This document shows positions 18,035-26,764 of a stretch of 64,000 nucleotides of DNA, piece after piece (position 1 is the first letter of the stretch; each line of letters starts with the position of its first letter). A model generated the notes under the pieces. It searched no databases, was not told the DNA's origin, and was given only the letters and a program-made list of their open reading frames with translations. The stretch is from Micavibrio sp. UBA2638 (GTDB lineage: Bacteria > Pseudomonadota > Alphaproteobacteria > Micavibrionales > Micavibrionaceae): NCBI GenBank assembly GCA_002359735.1, contig DENS01000001.1, positions 182,878 to 246,877 of the forward strand, read 5' to 3'. A program made the position numbers and the translations under genes.

Positions 18035-21000
18035 ATGGAGAAGATGCACAAGAACAATAATGCGGATCACATAGGTGCAAATGACCCGAAAACACAAATC
18101 ACGCCCTCGCGTGAAACAGACCCCAATGTATTACAGCGCAATGCCTCAGACCCCTTTGCATCAGTGTGGGTCAGTGCATCGGCAGGAACCGGGAAAACCA
18201 AAGTTTTAACCGATCGCGTTTTGCGTCTTTTATTGCCACGCGCCGAAGGTATATCAGGAACACCGGCCCATAAAATTTTATGTCTGACTTTTACGAAAGC
18301 CGCGGCCAGCGAGATGGCATTGCGGATCAACAAAACCCTGGCCGAATGGGCCGTTATGGACGAAGAGCAATTAAACAAAAAGCTCGATAATTTATTAGGC
18401 CGCGCGCCCAGACATGATGAAACACTTGCCGCGCGCAAGCTATTCGCGGATGTGATTGACACCCCGGGCAGCCTGAAAATCATGACCTTGCATTCTTTCT
18501 GCCAGTCCATTCTGGGCCGCTTCCCGCTGGAAGCCGGTATCACGCCAAATTTTAGTGTTCTAGATGAATCTGGCAGTCGCGAAATTATGGAGCAAGCACG
18601 CATGCAGGTATATAAACGCGCTGCGAATGAACGCGCCAGCCCCTTGGCACAGGCCTTAAACAATATTGCCCTAACGATTAGTGAAGACCAGTTTTCAAAT
18701 TTACTGATGGAGCTATCCAAGGAAAAGACACAGATTGAAACCATACTGGGCCAAAACTGGGATATTAACGGCCTCTACACCAAAATATGTACGGCCCTGA
18801 ACATTAAACCGGGGTTAAATGCGGAACAGATTATCCGAAATGCCTGCCTTGATAAAAACTTTGCCATGAACGACTTGCGCGAGGCCGGGCGCGTCTTGTA
18901 CGAAAGTGATAAATCCAGTGATCAAAAAAGCGCCGCGTATCTGCTCGACTGGCTGGATGAAGCGCCAGAAGGGCGCGTGTCATCATTTGACCGGTATAAA
19001 CTGGCCTATTTCACAAAAGAGAACCAGCCCCGCGCCAAGTTAATGACCAATACGCCGGCCGAAAAAAACCCAATCTTGTTGGATGTCATGGAACAGGAAC
19101 GGGACCGTTTACTTGACATCAACGATCAAATTAATAGAGCCACATGCGCCGCCCTGACCCGCGACTTGATGTTATTGGGTAGCGAAATCATACAGCGTTA
19201 TACTGACCTTAAAAAGACGCACGGCGTGCTTGATTTTGATGACCTGATTAGCCTGACCACCACCCTTCTAAGCGGGGGCATAAACGGGCGCCAGATTGAT
19301 TTAATGCCAAGTTGGGTTCTTTATAAACTTGATCAGGGGCTGGATCACATACTCATTGACGAAGCCCAGGATACAAACCCCGAACAATGGACGATTATTA
19401 AGGCGGTGGCCGAAGAATTCTTTGCCGGCATGGGCGCACAAGATGATGTACTGCGTACAATTTTTACCGTGGGTGATGAAAAACAATCCATTTATAGCTT
19501 TCAAAGAGCCTCCCCGGAAGAGTTTGAAACAATGCGGGCACATTTTGACCAAGTCATAAACGCAGCCAATCTAAAATGGAGTAATGTTGATCTAAACACC
19601 TCATTCCGTTCTACCCGCAGTATTCTGGAAGCCGTCGACCTGGTCTTTCAGCAAGATGGACTTAAGCAGGACCCAGGGTTTTCGCAAACGCACCACGTTT
19701 CTTTCCGCAGTGCCCAGGCAGGCCTGATAGAATTATGGCCGTTATATGAGAATGAAAATATTGAAAAACCAGACCCCTGGGATCCACCCATTACCATCAC
19801 CGATGCCCGCAGCGGGGCCAGCCTTTGCGCCGAGGGTGTCGCCAATACCATACAAAAATGGATCGAGACCGGTGATATATTGGAAAGTCATGGCCGCCCC
19901 ATTGAACCCGGCGATATTATGATTTTAGTGCGAACCCGCACCGCCTTCGTTAATCAGCTCATACGAGCTTTAAAAACCCGCCAGATCCCGGTTGCAGGAC
20001 ATGACCGCATGGTTTTGAATGAACAACTGGCCGTGCAGGACCTGATGGCCTTGATTGAGTTTTGTTTGTTACCGACCGACGACTTAACCCTGGCCTGTCT
20101 TTTAAAATCACCGCTTATTGGGCTTGCTGAGGAAGACCTGTATACCCTGGCCGTGGATCGCGACGGATCACTATGGGACGCCGTTTTAAAAGACGAAAGT
20201 CTAAAAAATTCAATATCCTATCTGAACAGCTTTATCGAGGATGCGCATCACATGCATCCCTTTGAATTCCTGAGCGCCGCATTGGCACGGCCATGCCCTG
20301 CCGACCACATATCAGGACTACGCGCCATTAAATCGCGTCTTGGATCTGATGCACTGGATCCTATTGATGAGCTTTTAAATGCCGCATTGCGTTTTGAAGA
20401 AGATCATACACCCAGCCTACAGAACTTCATTCGCTGGCAAAAATCAGGCAGCGCCCAAATTAAACGCGAAATGGAAGAATCGGGCGGGCAAGTCCGCATT
20501 ATGACCGTACACGGGTCAAAAGGACTGCAGGCCCCCATCGTTATTATGCCGGATACTGTGCGTACGGGCCGCCAGGTGCCGGGGCAATCTGGAAAACGGT
20601 TATTGTGGCCCCATAAAACCGGCATGGATATACCGATATGGTCGCCCCGTAAAGACATGGATTTCGATATTTACACCAACGCCTATAATGCACTGGAAAA
20701 AAAGGCCGATCAGGAATACCGGCGCCTATTATATGTGGCGATGACACGCGCGGAAGAACGTCTATATGTCACCGGATATAAACCAAAATACGACCCCCTC
20801 GACGACAGCTGGTATAATTACATCCAATCCGCACTTAAGGCATCACCCGCCGCGCAAGAAGATGAAGACGGTATACTGCGCCTATTAAACAAACGCGAAA
20901 AAGAGCCTGATAAACGCTCCAAAGTCAATAAAACCGAAACCCACGCCACCGCCGCGCCCGCTTGGCTGTTTCAACCGGCCCCGGCAGAGCCAAGCCCACC

Positions 21001-21547
21001 GCAACCCCTTGTTCCTTCGCGGCCTTCAGGCAATGAACCCGCGGCATTATCACCGCTGCAAGCCACCAATAAAAATCGCTTTCGCCGTGGTAATATTACA
21101 CATAAACTCTTACAATTTTTACCTGATATCCAGGCCCCGCTACGCACGGAAACCGCAGAAAAATTCCTGAACCGCTTTGCTGCGGATATAGAAGAGCCTG
21201 TCAGAAAAAGTATTCTGCATGAGTGCATGAACATTATGAATGACAGTAGATTTGCGCCCTTATTTGGACCGGGATCAAGGGCAGAAGTGCCCATTACGGG
21301 GCTTATTCATGGGCGGGAACTCATCAGCGGGCAGATAGACCGTCTCTATATTGATGAAAAAAATATCTGGATTATCGACTTTAAAACCAACCGGCCCCCG
21401 CCCACAGACGCAAAAGACATCCCCGACATTTATAAAAACCAAATGCGGGCCTATCACGATACATTGCGCCAGATTTATCCAACCCACGCGATACATTGCG
21501 GATTAATATGGACAGACGGCCCCTTCCTGATGCCTGTCGAACTATAA
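18035..21547 (+). CDS. addA: Double-strand break repair helicase-nuclease AddA
   Basis: A protein of about 1170 residues, UvrD/Rep-type superfamily I helicase with a C-terminal nuclease. It shows Walker A SASAGTGKTKVLTDRV, motif II IDEAQDTNPEQW, GDEKQSIYSFQ, motif V-VI VHGSKGLQAPIV and YVAMTRAEERLYV, and the nuclease core SGQIDRLYID with IIDFKTNR. ATG 18035 is chosen because a GGAGG lies ten bases upstream. An open frame upstream to 17957 overlaps addB and is not needed. It forms the AddAB complex with the preceding gene. Confidence 0.95.
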   Translation: MEKMHKNNNADHIGANDPKTQITPSRETDPNVLQRNASDPFASVWVSASAGTGKTKVLTDRVLRLLLPRAEGISGTPAHKILCLTFTKAAASEMALRINKTLAEWAVMDEEQLNKKLDNLLGRAPRHDETLAARKLFADVIDTPGSLKIMTLHSFCQSILGRFPLEAGITPNFSVLDESGSREIMEQARMQVYKRAANERASPLAQALNNIALTISEDQFSNLLMELSKEKTQIETILGQNWDINGLYTKICTALNIKPGLNAEQIIRNACLDKNFAMNDLREAGRVLYESDKSSDQKSAAYLLDWLDEAPEGRVSSFDRYKLAYFTKENQPRAKLMTNTPAEKNPILLDVMEQERDRLLDINDQINRATCAALTRDLMLLGSEIIQRYTDLKKTHGVLDFDDLISLTTTLLSGGINGRQIDLMPSWVLYKLDQGLDHILIDEAQDTNPEQWTIIKAVAEEFFAGMGAQDDVLRTIFTVGDEKQSIYSFQRASPEEFETMRAHFDQVINAANLKWSNVDLNTSFRSTRSILEAVDLVFQQDGLKQDPGFSQTHHVSFRSAQAGLIELWPLYENENIEKPDPWDPPITITDARSGASLCAEGVANTIQKWIETGDILESHGRPIEPGDIMILVRTRTAFVNQLIRALKTRQIPVAGHDRMVLNEQLAVQDLMALIEFCLLPTDDLTLACLLKSPLIGLAEEDLYTLAVDRDGSLWDAVLKDESLKNSISYLNSFIEDAHHMHPFEFLSAALARPCPADHISGLRAIKSRLGSDALDPIDELLNAALRFEEDHTPSLQNFIRWQKSGSAQIKREMEESGGQVRIMTVHGSKGLQAPIVIMPDTVRTGRQVPGQSGKRLLWPHKTGMDIPIWSPRKDMDFDIYTNAYNALEKKADQEYRRLLYVAMTRAEERLYVTGYKPKYDPLDDSWYNYIQSALKASPAAQEDEDGILRLLNKREKEPDKRSKVNKTETHATAAPAWLFQPAPAEPSPPQPLVPSRPSGNEPAALSPLQATNKNRFRRGNITHKLLQFLPDIQAPLRTETAEKFLNRFAADIEEPVRKSILHECMNIMNDSRFAPLFGPGSRAEVPITGLIHGRELISGQIDRLYIDEKNIWIIDFKTNRPPPTDAKDIPDIYKNQMRAYHDTLRQIYPTHAIHCGLIWTDGPFLMPVEL

Positions 21548-21637
21548 TCATCGCCGCAATTTGTGCATAATTTGCTTTTATTTTTTTGATATCCTATGCG
21601 GCCATTGGGAATCAGCTACACTTGAACTATCAAATTT

Positions 21638-21666
21638 TTGAACCATACTTACTGTGTAAGTATAAA
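21638..21666 (+). promoter_or_regulatory. Promoter of trxA
   Basis: TTGAAC at 21638-21643, a 17-base spacer and TATAAA at 21661-21666 form a good sigma-70-type promoter about 45 bases before the trxA start. A perfect palindrome occupies the spacer and -10 box. Confidence 0.6.
21645..21663. promoter_or_regulatory. Perfect palindrome, candidate operator in the trxA promoter
   Basis: ATACTTAC, three bases TGT, then GTAAGTAT. The arms are perfect reverse complements and lie between the -35 box and the -10 box, running into the latter. A dimeric repressor or redox regulator binding here would block RNA polymerase. The regulator is not known. Confidence 0.55.
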
Positions 21667-21712
21667 ACCGATGATAAATATTTATCCAATGTAACTGCGA
21701 AAGGAAATAAAC

Positions 21713-22033
21713 ATGGCAACCACATCAGTAAATGATGCCGAATTTGAAAACGAAGTATTACAGGCCGATTCCCCTGTATTGGTGGATTTCTGGGCAGAAT
21801 GGTGCGGTCCGTGTAAGGCTTTATCACCGTTACTAGACGAAGTAGCCGGTGAAATGGATGGCAAAATCAAGGTGGTCAAAGTCAATATCGAAGAGGCACC
21901 GGAAGCCCCAACCAAATACGGGGTGCGCGGCGTGCCGACACTCATGATCTTTAAGAATGGTCAGGTTGTGGATACCCGCGTTGGCGGCATGCCCAAAGGC
22001 CAATTATCCGAATGGATTGAAAGCGCTGTATAA
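21713..22033 (+). CDS. trxA: Thioredoxin
   Basis: A 106-residue thioredoxin, the general cytoplasmic disulfide reductant. The redox site WCGPC is at residues 30-34 (C31, C34), with the DFWAEW lead-in, the cis-Pro loop RGVPTLM and a C-terminal GG. Its position downstream of addA is conserved in alphaproteobacteria. It has its own promoter and a terminator shared with the convergent infC. Confidence 0.98.
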   Translation: MATTSVNDAEFENEVLQADSPVLVDFWAEWCGPCKALSPLLDEVAGEMDGKIKVVKVNIEEAPEAPTKYGVRGVPTLMIFKNGQVVDTRVGGMPKGQLSEWIESAV

Positions 22034-22071
22034 AACTCCAGTGGCATAAAAATTAAAGAGCGAATAAAATA

Positions 22072-22106
22072 AAAACTGCCTCTAATTTTTTAGGGGCAGT
22101 TTTTTA
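22072..22106. terminator. Bidirectional terminator between trxA and infC
   Basis: A stem of ten pairs (ACTGCCTCTA against TAGGGGCAGT, with one G-T) closes a short T-rich loop. It is flanked by A-runs on the left and T-runs on the right, so it can stop transcripts from both convergent genes. Confidence 0.85.
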
Positions 22107-22133
22107 CGTTTAATCATCAATATGACCATAAAG

Positions 22134-22706
22134 TTATTCGGAACCGCCTTGTCCCTGAGGCGTTCCGGCAACGGCAGAAGACAAAATCATGATCATCTGA
22201 CGGCCCTCGAGCTTGGGCTGCAATTCCACCTTGGATAGCTCAGCCAATTCTGATTTCATACGTTCTAATACGGCCATACCGATATCCTGGTGAGCCATTT
22301 CACGGCCACGGAAACGCATAGTAACCTTGACCTTATCCCCATTCTCAAGAAAACGGCGGGCGTTACGCATTTTCACCTGATAGTCATGGTCCTCAATACC
22401 TGGGCGAATTTTGACTTCTTTGACGTCAATCGTCTTTTGCTTTTTACGGGCTTCGTTGGCTTTTTTCTGTTGTTCGTATTTATACTTGCCATAATCAAGG
22501 ATTTTGCAGACTGGCGGGTCTGCATTCGGAGAGACTTCAACAAGATCTAGACCGGAATCATATGCCTTTTCAATCGCAGCTTTGATTGGGAAAACCCCTA
22601 ACATTTCGCCGTCTTCATCTATAAGGCGTACTCGTTCCGCTGTAATATTTTCATTGATACGTGTTGAATCTTCATCACGTCTTGGTGGTCTAAATGATTT
22701 GCTGAT
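22134..22706 (-). CDS. infC: Translation initiation factor IF-3 with an AUC start codon
   Basis: IF-3 binds the 30S subunit and checks the start codon. The frame from the first ATG (22604) begins [11 protein letters not shown] and lacks the conserved N-terminus. Extending upstream gives 34 more residues ([20 protein letters not shown] followed by [14 protein letters not shown]) that are classical IF-3 sequence. The extension contains no ATG, GTG or TTG, and a TGA lies two codons upstream of the ATC at 22706. An AGGAG sits eight bases before this ATC, an ideal spacing. The result is a 190-residue protein of normal length. Rare start codons (AUU, AUC) are known for infC and support autoregulation. 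Confidence 0.93.
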   Translation of the reverse strand: MSKSFRPPRRDEDSTRINENITAERVRLIDEDGEMLGVFPIKAAIEKAYDSGLDLVEVSPNADPPVCKILDYGKYKYEQQKKANEARKKQKTIDVKEVKIRPGIEDHDYQVKMRNARRFLENGDKVKVTMRFRGREMAHQDIGMAVLERMKSELAELSKVELQPKLEGRQMIMILSSAVAGTPQGQGGSE

Positions 22707-22743
22707 GGGTCATTCTCCTATATTTTTCATCACAATAATTATA

Positions 22744-22772
22744 GATATACGGTGCTTTGCCTTACGTTGCAA
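22744..22772 (-). promoter_or_regulatory. Possible promoter of infC
   Basis: On the minus strand TTGCAA, a 17-base spacer and TATATC precede the infC ribosome binding site within the 77-base gap after tspO. Moderate match; infC may also be read from the operon upstream. Confidence 0.4.
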
Positions 22773-22783
22773 GTAAATCTCGT

Positions 22784-23269
22784 CTAATTTAAAATCATAA
22801 TTACATAATTTAAATACGCCGCAAAACAGCCCCAAACGAAGGTTGGCACTGCATAAATGGCCGCACGGCGACAGGCACTCCATGCCAATAAAATAAATCC
22901 GGCCAGCACAATATCCAGCGCAACAATCCAGTAAAACCCGTATGCGATTTCATGGCCGGCAAAAAAGACAAAGCTCCACCCCCAGTTCATCATCATTTGT
23001 AACCAAAAAATAATGAAGACAGCCGTCAGGCCATGGCTTTTGAAATGTTGCCAGACTCGGTGCCCGGCCAGGGCCAATAACACATATAATACGCTCCACA
23101 CAATGGGAAACACAATGTCAGGCGGCGTTAATACCGATTTAGCAAGCGTATCATACCACCCCATATTGGCCCGCGTTATCTGGCCAATACCATAAGAAAT
23201 TGTCTGGAATGCAGCAATCCATAATAAGGGGGTAAAATACCGACGTTTGAACTTGCTTATAAAAGTCAT
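22784..23269 (-). CDS. tspO: TspO/MBR-family membrane protein
   Basis: A 161-residue protein with five predicted membrane segments. The family pattern is clear: WYDTL..SVLTPPDIVFPIVWSVLY in the first loop and helix, and QMMMNWGWSFVFF in the middle. TspO proteins bind porphyrins and in some alphaproteobacteria modulate pigment gene expression or stress responses. It starts three bases after the thrS stop, an odd position between thrS and infC, and is probably co-transcribed with them. Confidence 0.92.
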   Translation of the reverse strand: MTFISKFKRRYFTPLLWIAAFQTISYGIGQITRANMGWYDTLAKSVLTPPDIVFPIVWSVLYVLLALAGHRVWQHFKSHGLTAVFIIFWLQMMMNWGWSFVFFAGHEIAYGFYWIVALDIVLAGFILLAWSACRRAAIYAVPTFVWGCFAAYLNYVIMILN

Positions 23270-23272
23270 CGT

Positions 23273-25258
23273 TTAATAAGGGGGCTGTGCTTCTTTGATC
23301 AGCGCTTGAACAGCATCGTCCAGACGCTGTACGTCCTGCGCCTGAGACCCCAAACGACGAATGGCCACGGTTTTTTCCTCTGCCTCGCGGACTCCAACAA
23401 CAAATAAATTTGGTACCTTGGCATGTGAATGCTCCCGTACCTTGTAATTTATTTTTTCATTACGAATATCAAGTTCAGCACGGATCCCGGCATCAACAAG
23501 TGTTTTGCATATTTCTCTGGCGTAATCATCAGCCTTTTCCGTGATCGTCGCGATTACTACCTGCGTCGGTGCCAGCCATAACGGTAATTTACCGGCATAA
23601 CTTTCAATCATAATACCAATAAAACGCTCAATAGATCCTAGAATTGCTCTATGCAGCATCACGGGTCTATGGCGGTTGCCGTCCGATCCAACGTAGCTGG
23701 CATCCAGGCGTTCGGGCAAATTAAAATCAAGCTGTAATGTGGCGCAGCCCCATTCCCGGCCAATTGCATCACGAATAATAAAACCAAGTTTCGGGCCATA
23801 AAAAGCGCCATCACCTTCTGAAATATTATACGGCAAGCCAATGGCATCCATCGCATCCATCAAGCCTTTTTCCGCCTTATCCCACATTTCATCTGTACCG
23901 ATGCGCTGTTCAGGGCGTGTTTCGAGGGTTACCGTGTAATCTTCAAAACCCAGATCCTTGTATATAGCTTTCGTTAACTCACAGAATTTAATGCTCTCTT
24001 CCAAAATCTGGTCTTCACTGCAAAAAATATGCGCATCATCTTGGGTAAACTGCCGGACACGCAACAAACCATGTAATGCCCCGTGCGCTTCATTACGATG
24101 ACAACAGCCAAATTCGGACAAACGGATCGGCAAATCTTTATAAGACTTAATACCCTGATTAAAAATCTGAACATGCGCAGGACAGTTCATTGGTTTAAGG
24201 GCAAGAAATTCTTTGGGTTCTTCCTTGAAAATCGGTCCGTCTTCTTCCGTATTCGGGACAACATCGGGAACAACAAACATATCCTCACGGTATTTTTGCC
24301 AGTGGCCGGATTGCTCCCAGAACTTGGAATGCATTAATTGCGGGGTCTTTACCTCTTTATACCCGCCATCACGCAAGCGGCGGCGCATATATTGCTCCAG
24401 CTCCTGCCAGATCAAACACCCCTTTTCATGCCAGAACACAGACCCCTGTGCCTCTTCCTGCATATGAAACAGGTTCATTTCGCGCCCCAATTTACGGTGA
24501 TCGCGTTTTTCGGCCTCTTCCAATTGATGAAGATATTGTTTGAGCTCTTTATCATTACGCCAGGCGGTCCCATAAATACGGGTCAGCATTTGTTTGGAAC
24601 TATCGCCGCGCCAATAGGCGCCGGCAAGATTCATCAGCTTAAACACACCAACATGTTTTAAACTGGGCAAATGCGGGCCGCGGCAAAGGTCAATAAAACC
24701 ACTATCCCCTTGTGCATATAACTGGAAATTATCATCCTGATCGGCCCGTTCAATGATATCGACCTTATAAGGTTCACCACGCTCATCAAAAACCTTAATG
24801 GCCTCAGCTTTGCTGTTCAAAGATTTTACAATCGGCGCATTGGTTTCTTTAATTTTTCGCATTTCCTTCTCGATCTTTTCCAGATCATCCGAAGAAAGCG
24901 GATCTTTAAATTCAATATCGTAATAAAATCCATTCTCAATAGTCGGGCCAATCGCCAGTTTGGCCTCGGGATATAGATTTTTCACGGCGCGGGCCAATAA
25001 CTGCGCGGTCACCGTGTGTCGCATAATCTCCAGCCCCTCATCACTGTCCAGCATAATAAGGCTGAAATCCGCATCGCTAAGAATAGGGTCGCACAAATCG
25101 CGCTGTTGTCCATTTACATTTACCGCTATAGCTTTCTTTGCCAAAGACGTTGCAATGCTTTCGGCAATTTCCAGACCGGTAACACCGGCCGAATAAGAAC
25201 GAACAGCACCGTCAGGTAATGTAATTTGAATATCGTTTGTCGCAGTATTGGTCATCAT
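23273..25258 (-). CDS. thrS: Threonyl-tRNA synthetase
   Basis: A class II synthetase of about 661 residues. The N-terminal TGS domain (ITLPDGAVRSYSAGVTG) is followed by the editing domain (RHTVTAQLLARAV, YYDIEF, the Cys/His residues of FIDLCRGPHLP) and the catalytic core (LKPMNCPAHVQIF, HRNEAHGALHGLLRVRQF, AFYGPKLGFI, MLHRAILGSIERF), then the anticodon domain. In-frame ATGs exist at 25279, 25258 and 25255. The first overlaps the upstream HlyD gene by eleven bases; 25258 gives a more usual short N-terminus. No clear ribosome binding site separates them. Confidence 0.97.
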   Translation of the reverse strand: MMTNTATNDIQITLPDGAVRSYSAGVTGLEIAESIATSLAKKAIAVNVNGQQRDLCDPILSDADFSLIMLDSDEGLEIMRHTVTAQLLARAVKNLYPEAKLAIGPTIENGFYYDIEFKDPLSSDDLEKIEKEMRKIKETNAPIVKSLNSKAEAIKVFDERGEPYKVDIIERADQDDNFQLYAQGDSGFIDLCRGPHLPSLKHVGVFKLMNLAGAYWRGDSSKQMLTRIYGTAWRNDKELKQYLHQLEEAEKRDHRKLGREMNLFHMQEEAQGSVFWHEKGCLIWQELEQYMRRRLRDGGYKEVKTPQLMHSKFWEQSGHWQKYREDMFVVPDVVPNTEEDGPIFKEEPKEFLALKPMNCPAHVQIFNQGIKSYKDLPIRLSEFGCCHRNEAHGALHGLLRVRQFTQDDAHIFCSEDQILEESIKFCELTKAIYKDLGFEDYTVTLETRPEQRIGTDEMWDKAEKGLMDAMDAIGLPYNISEGDGAFYGPKLGFIIRDAIGREWGCATLQLDFNLPERLDASYVGSDGNRHRPVMLHRAILGSIERFIGIMIESYAGKLPLWLAPTQVVIATITEKADDYAREICKTLVDAGIRAELDIRNEKINYKVREHSHAKVPNLFVVGVREAEEKTVAIRRLGSQAQDVQRLDDAVQALIKEAQPPY

Positions 25259-25268
25259 AAAAATGACG

Positions 25269-26762
25269 TTAGCGCTCATTCATTGCGTTATCAAGCGTTT
25301 TAATAAACGGTTTCAGTAAATATTGCATAACTGTTTTTTCACCCGTCAAAACATCAACAGACGCAACCATGCCCGGAATAATCGGAAGCACTTCATTTTT
25401 GCGTTTTAATTCATTCTCGAAGGTACGCAACCGAACGCGATAAAAGCTGTTGCCTTCTTCATCTTCGATCGTGTCTGCGGATATATCAACAACCTCGGCG
25501 TCCAAGCCGCCATAGATTGAAAAGTCATAGGCCGTAACTTTTACCACGGCCTTTTGTCCGGGATACAAGAAAGCAATATCCGATGGACGAATGCGGGCTT
25601 CAACCAACAATTGATCATCCAGAGGTACAATCTGAATAATATCTTCCCCGGGGCGAACAACACCGCCAACTGTATTGCCCTCAATGGCCTTAATGGTACC
25701 GTTAACCGGGGAACGTAACTCCGTACGGGTTTTACGATCTTTTAGGGATGATAAGCGCTCTTTAATCTCGTTTAATTCAATCAATTTGGCAGATAATTCT
25801 GTCTGTGCCTGGGCTTGCGTATTGGTGGTGACCTCATCAATGCGGGCCTTTACCTCTTCTACGGCAGATTTTGCCCGGGGCAAACTGGATAAATATCCGT
25901 TTAATTCCGATCTTTTTTCACGCATCGTACGCTCCAGCTGCAATAGCTCGAGCTTTGGCGCAGAACCGCGTGCAACCAGCGGCTCTATCATTTCCATTTC
26001 CTGCCGTTGTACACTAATGACACCGCGCGTATCGGCAATGCGGGTTTCAAGCTCACGCACCTCCTGCTCTCGTTGCATCAATTGCTGCTGGAAAATATTA
26101 ATCTGGTTTTGCAACTGCTGGCGATTGGCCCGAAACGCGTTCATTTCTTCGGTCACCGATTGCGGGGCCGCCTGCATAACACTTTCCGGGAATTCCACCG
26201 TGGCCTGACCTTCGGCTTCGGCCTGCAAACGGGTAATAGAGGCCATTAAACCATAATATCGCGCCTGATTGGCACCCAGATCGGAAGAGGCATCAATATC
26301 ACTGAGCCGTATCAAAATTTGCCCCTTCTCGACACGATCACCCTCCCGGACCAAAAATTCTTCGACAATACCGGCCTCCAAGGTTTGCAATGACTGGATC
26401 TCGCTGGACGGTATAATCTTACCATCTCCGCGCGTCACTTCATCCAAAGTCGCCCAATTGGCCCACACCACAAAAATCACAAAAAACGCTGTAATAAACA
26501 ACAACAACAAATGGCGCGATAAAGGCAGGTCATCATCAACCACCTCAAAAAACGACAGGGCATGTGCTTCGGCGCGGCTAATTTGTTCTTTTGCCCAGCC
26601 TTGGCGAATACTATTCCACCCTTCTTTATCATTCATGGTTTCAGACGTGCCATCATCAGATTCTGGCTTGGCCGGGCCCTGAGGCGCGCCGCCCATTTTT
26701 AATTCAACCGGGTTTGTCTTAACCTCAGGCTCCTTATTTTGCTCTTGCTTCTTCTTGGCCAT
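25269..26762 (-). CDS. Type I secretion membrane fusion protein (HlyD family)
   Basis: A 497-residue periplasmic adaptor that links the ABC exporter to the TolC-type channel. It has a cytoplasmic tail of about 75 residues, one membrane helix (LLLFITAFFVIFVVWANWAT, residues about 85-104), a lipoyl half-motif GKIIPSSEIQSLQTLEAGIV, a long coiled coil (about 165-345) and the C-terminal beta-barrel with VRPGEDIIQIVPLDDQLLVE. It starts two bases after the ABC gene. Its stop lies within or next to the thrS start. Confidence 0.93.
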   Translation of the reverse strand: MAKKKQEQNKEPEVKTNPVELKMGGAPQGPAKPESDDGTSETMNDKEGWNSIRQGWAKEQISRAEAHALSFFEVVDDDLPLSRHLLLLFITAFFVIFVVWANWATLDEVTRGDGKIIPSSEIQSLQTLEAGIVEEFLVREGDRVEKGQILIRLSDIDASSDLGANQARYYGLMASITRLQAEAEGQATVEFPESVMQAAPQSVTEEMNAFRANRQQLQNQINIFQQQLMQREQEVRELETRIADTRGVISVQRQEMEMIEPLVARGSAPKLELLQLERTMREKRSELNGYLSSLPRAKSAVEEVKARIDEVTTNTQAQAQTELSAKLIELNEIKERLSSLKDRKTRTELRSPVNGTIKAIEGNTVGGVVRPGEDIIQIVPLDDQLLVEARIRPSDIAFLYPGQKAVVKVTAYDFSIYGGLDAEVVDISADTIEDEEGNSFYRVRLRTFENELKRKNEVLPIIPGMVASVDVLTGEKTVMQYLLKPFIKTLDNAMNER

Positions 26763-26764
26763 AC

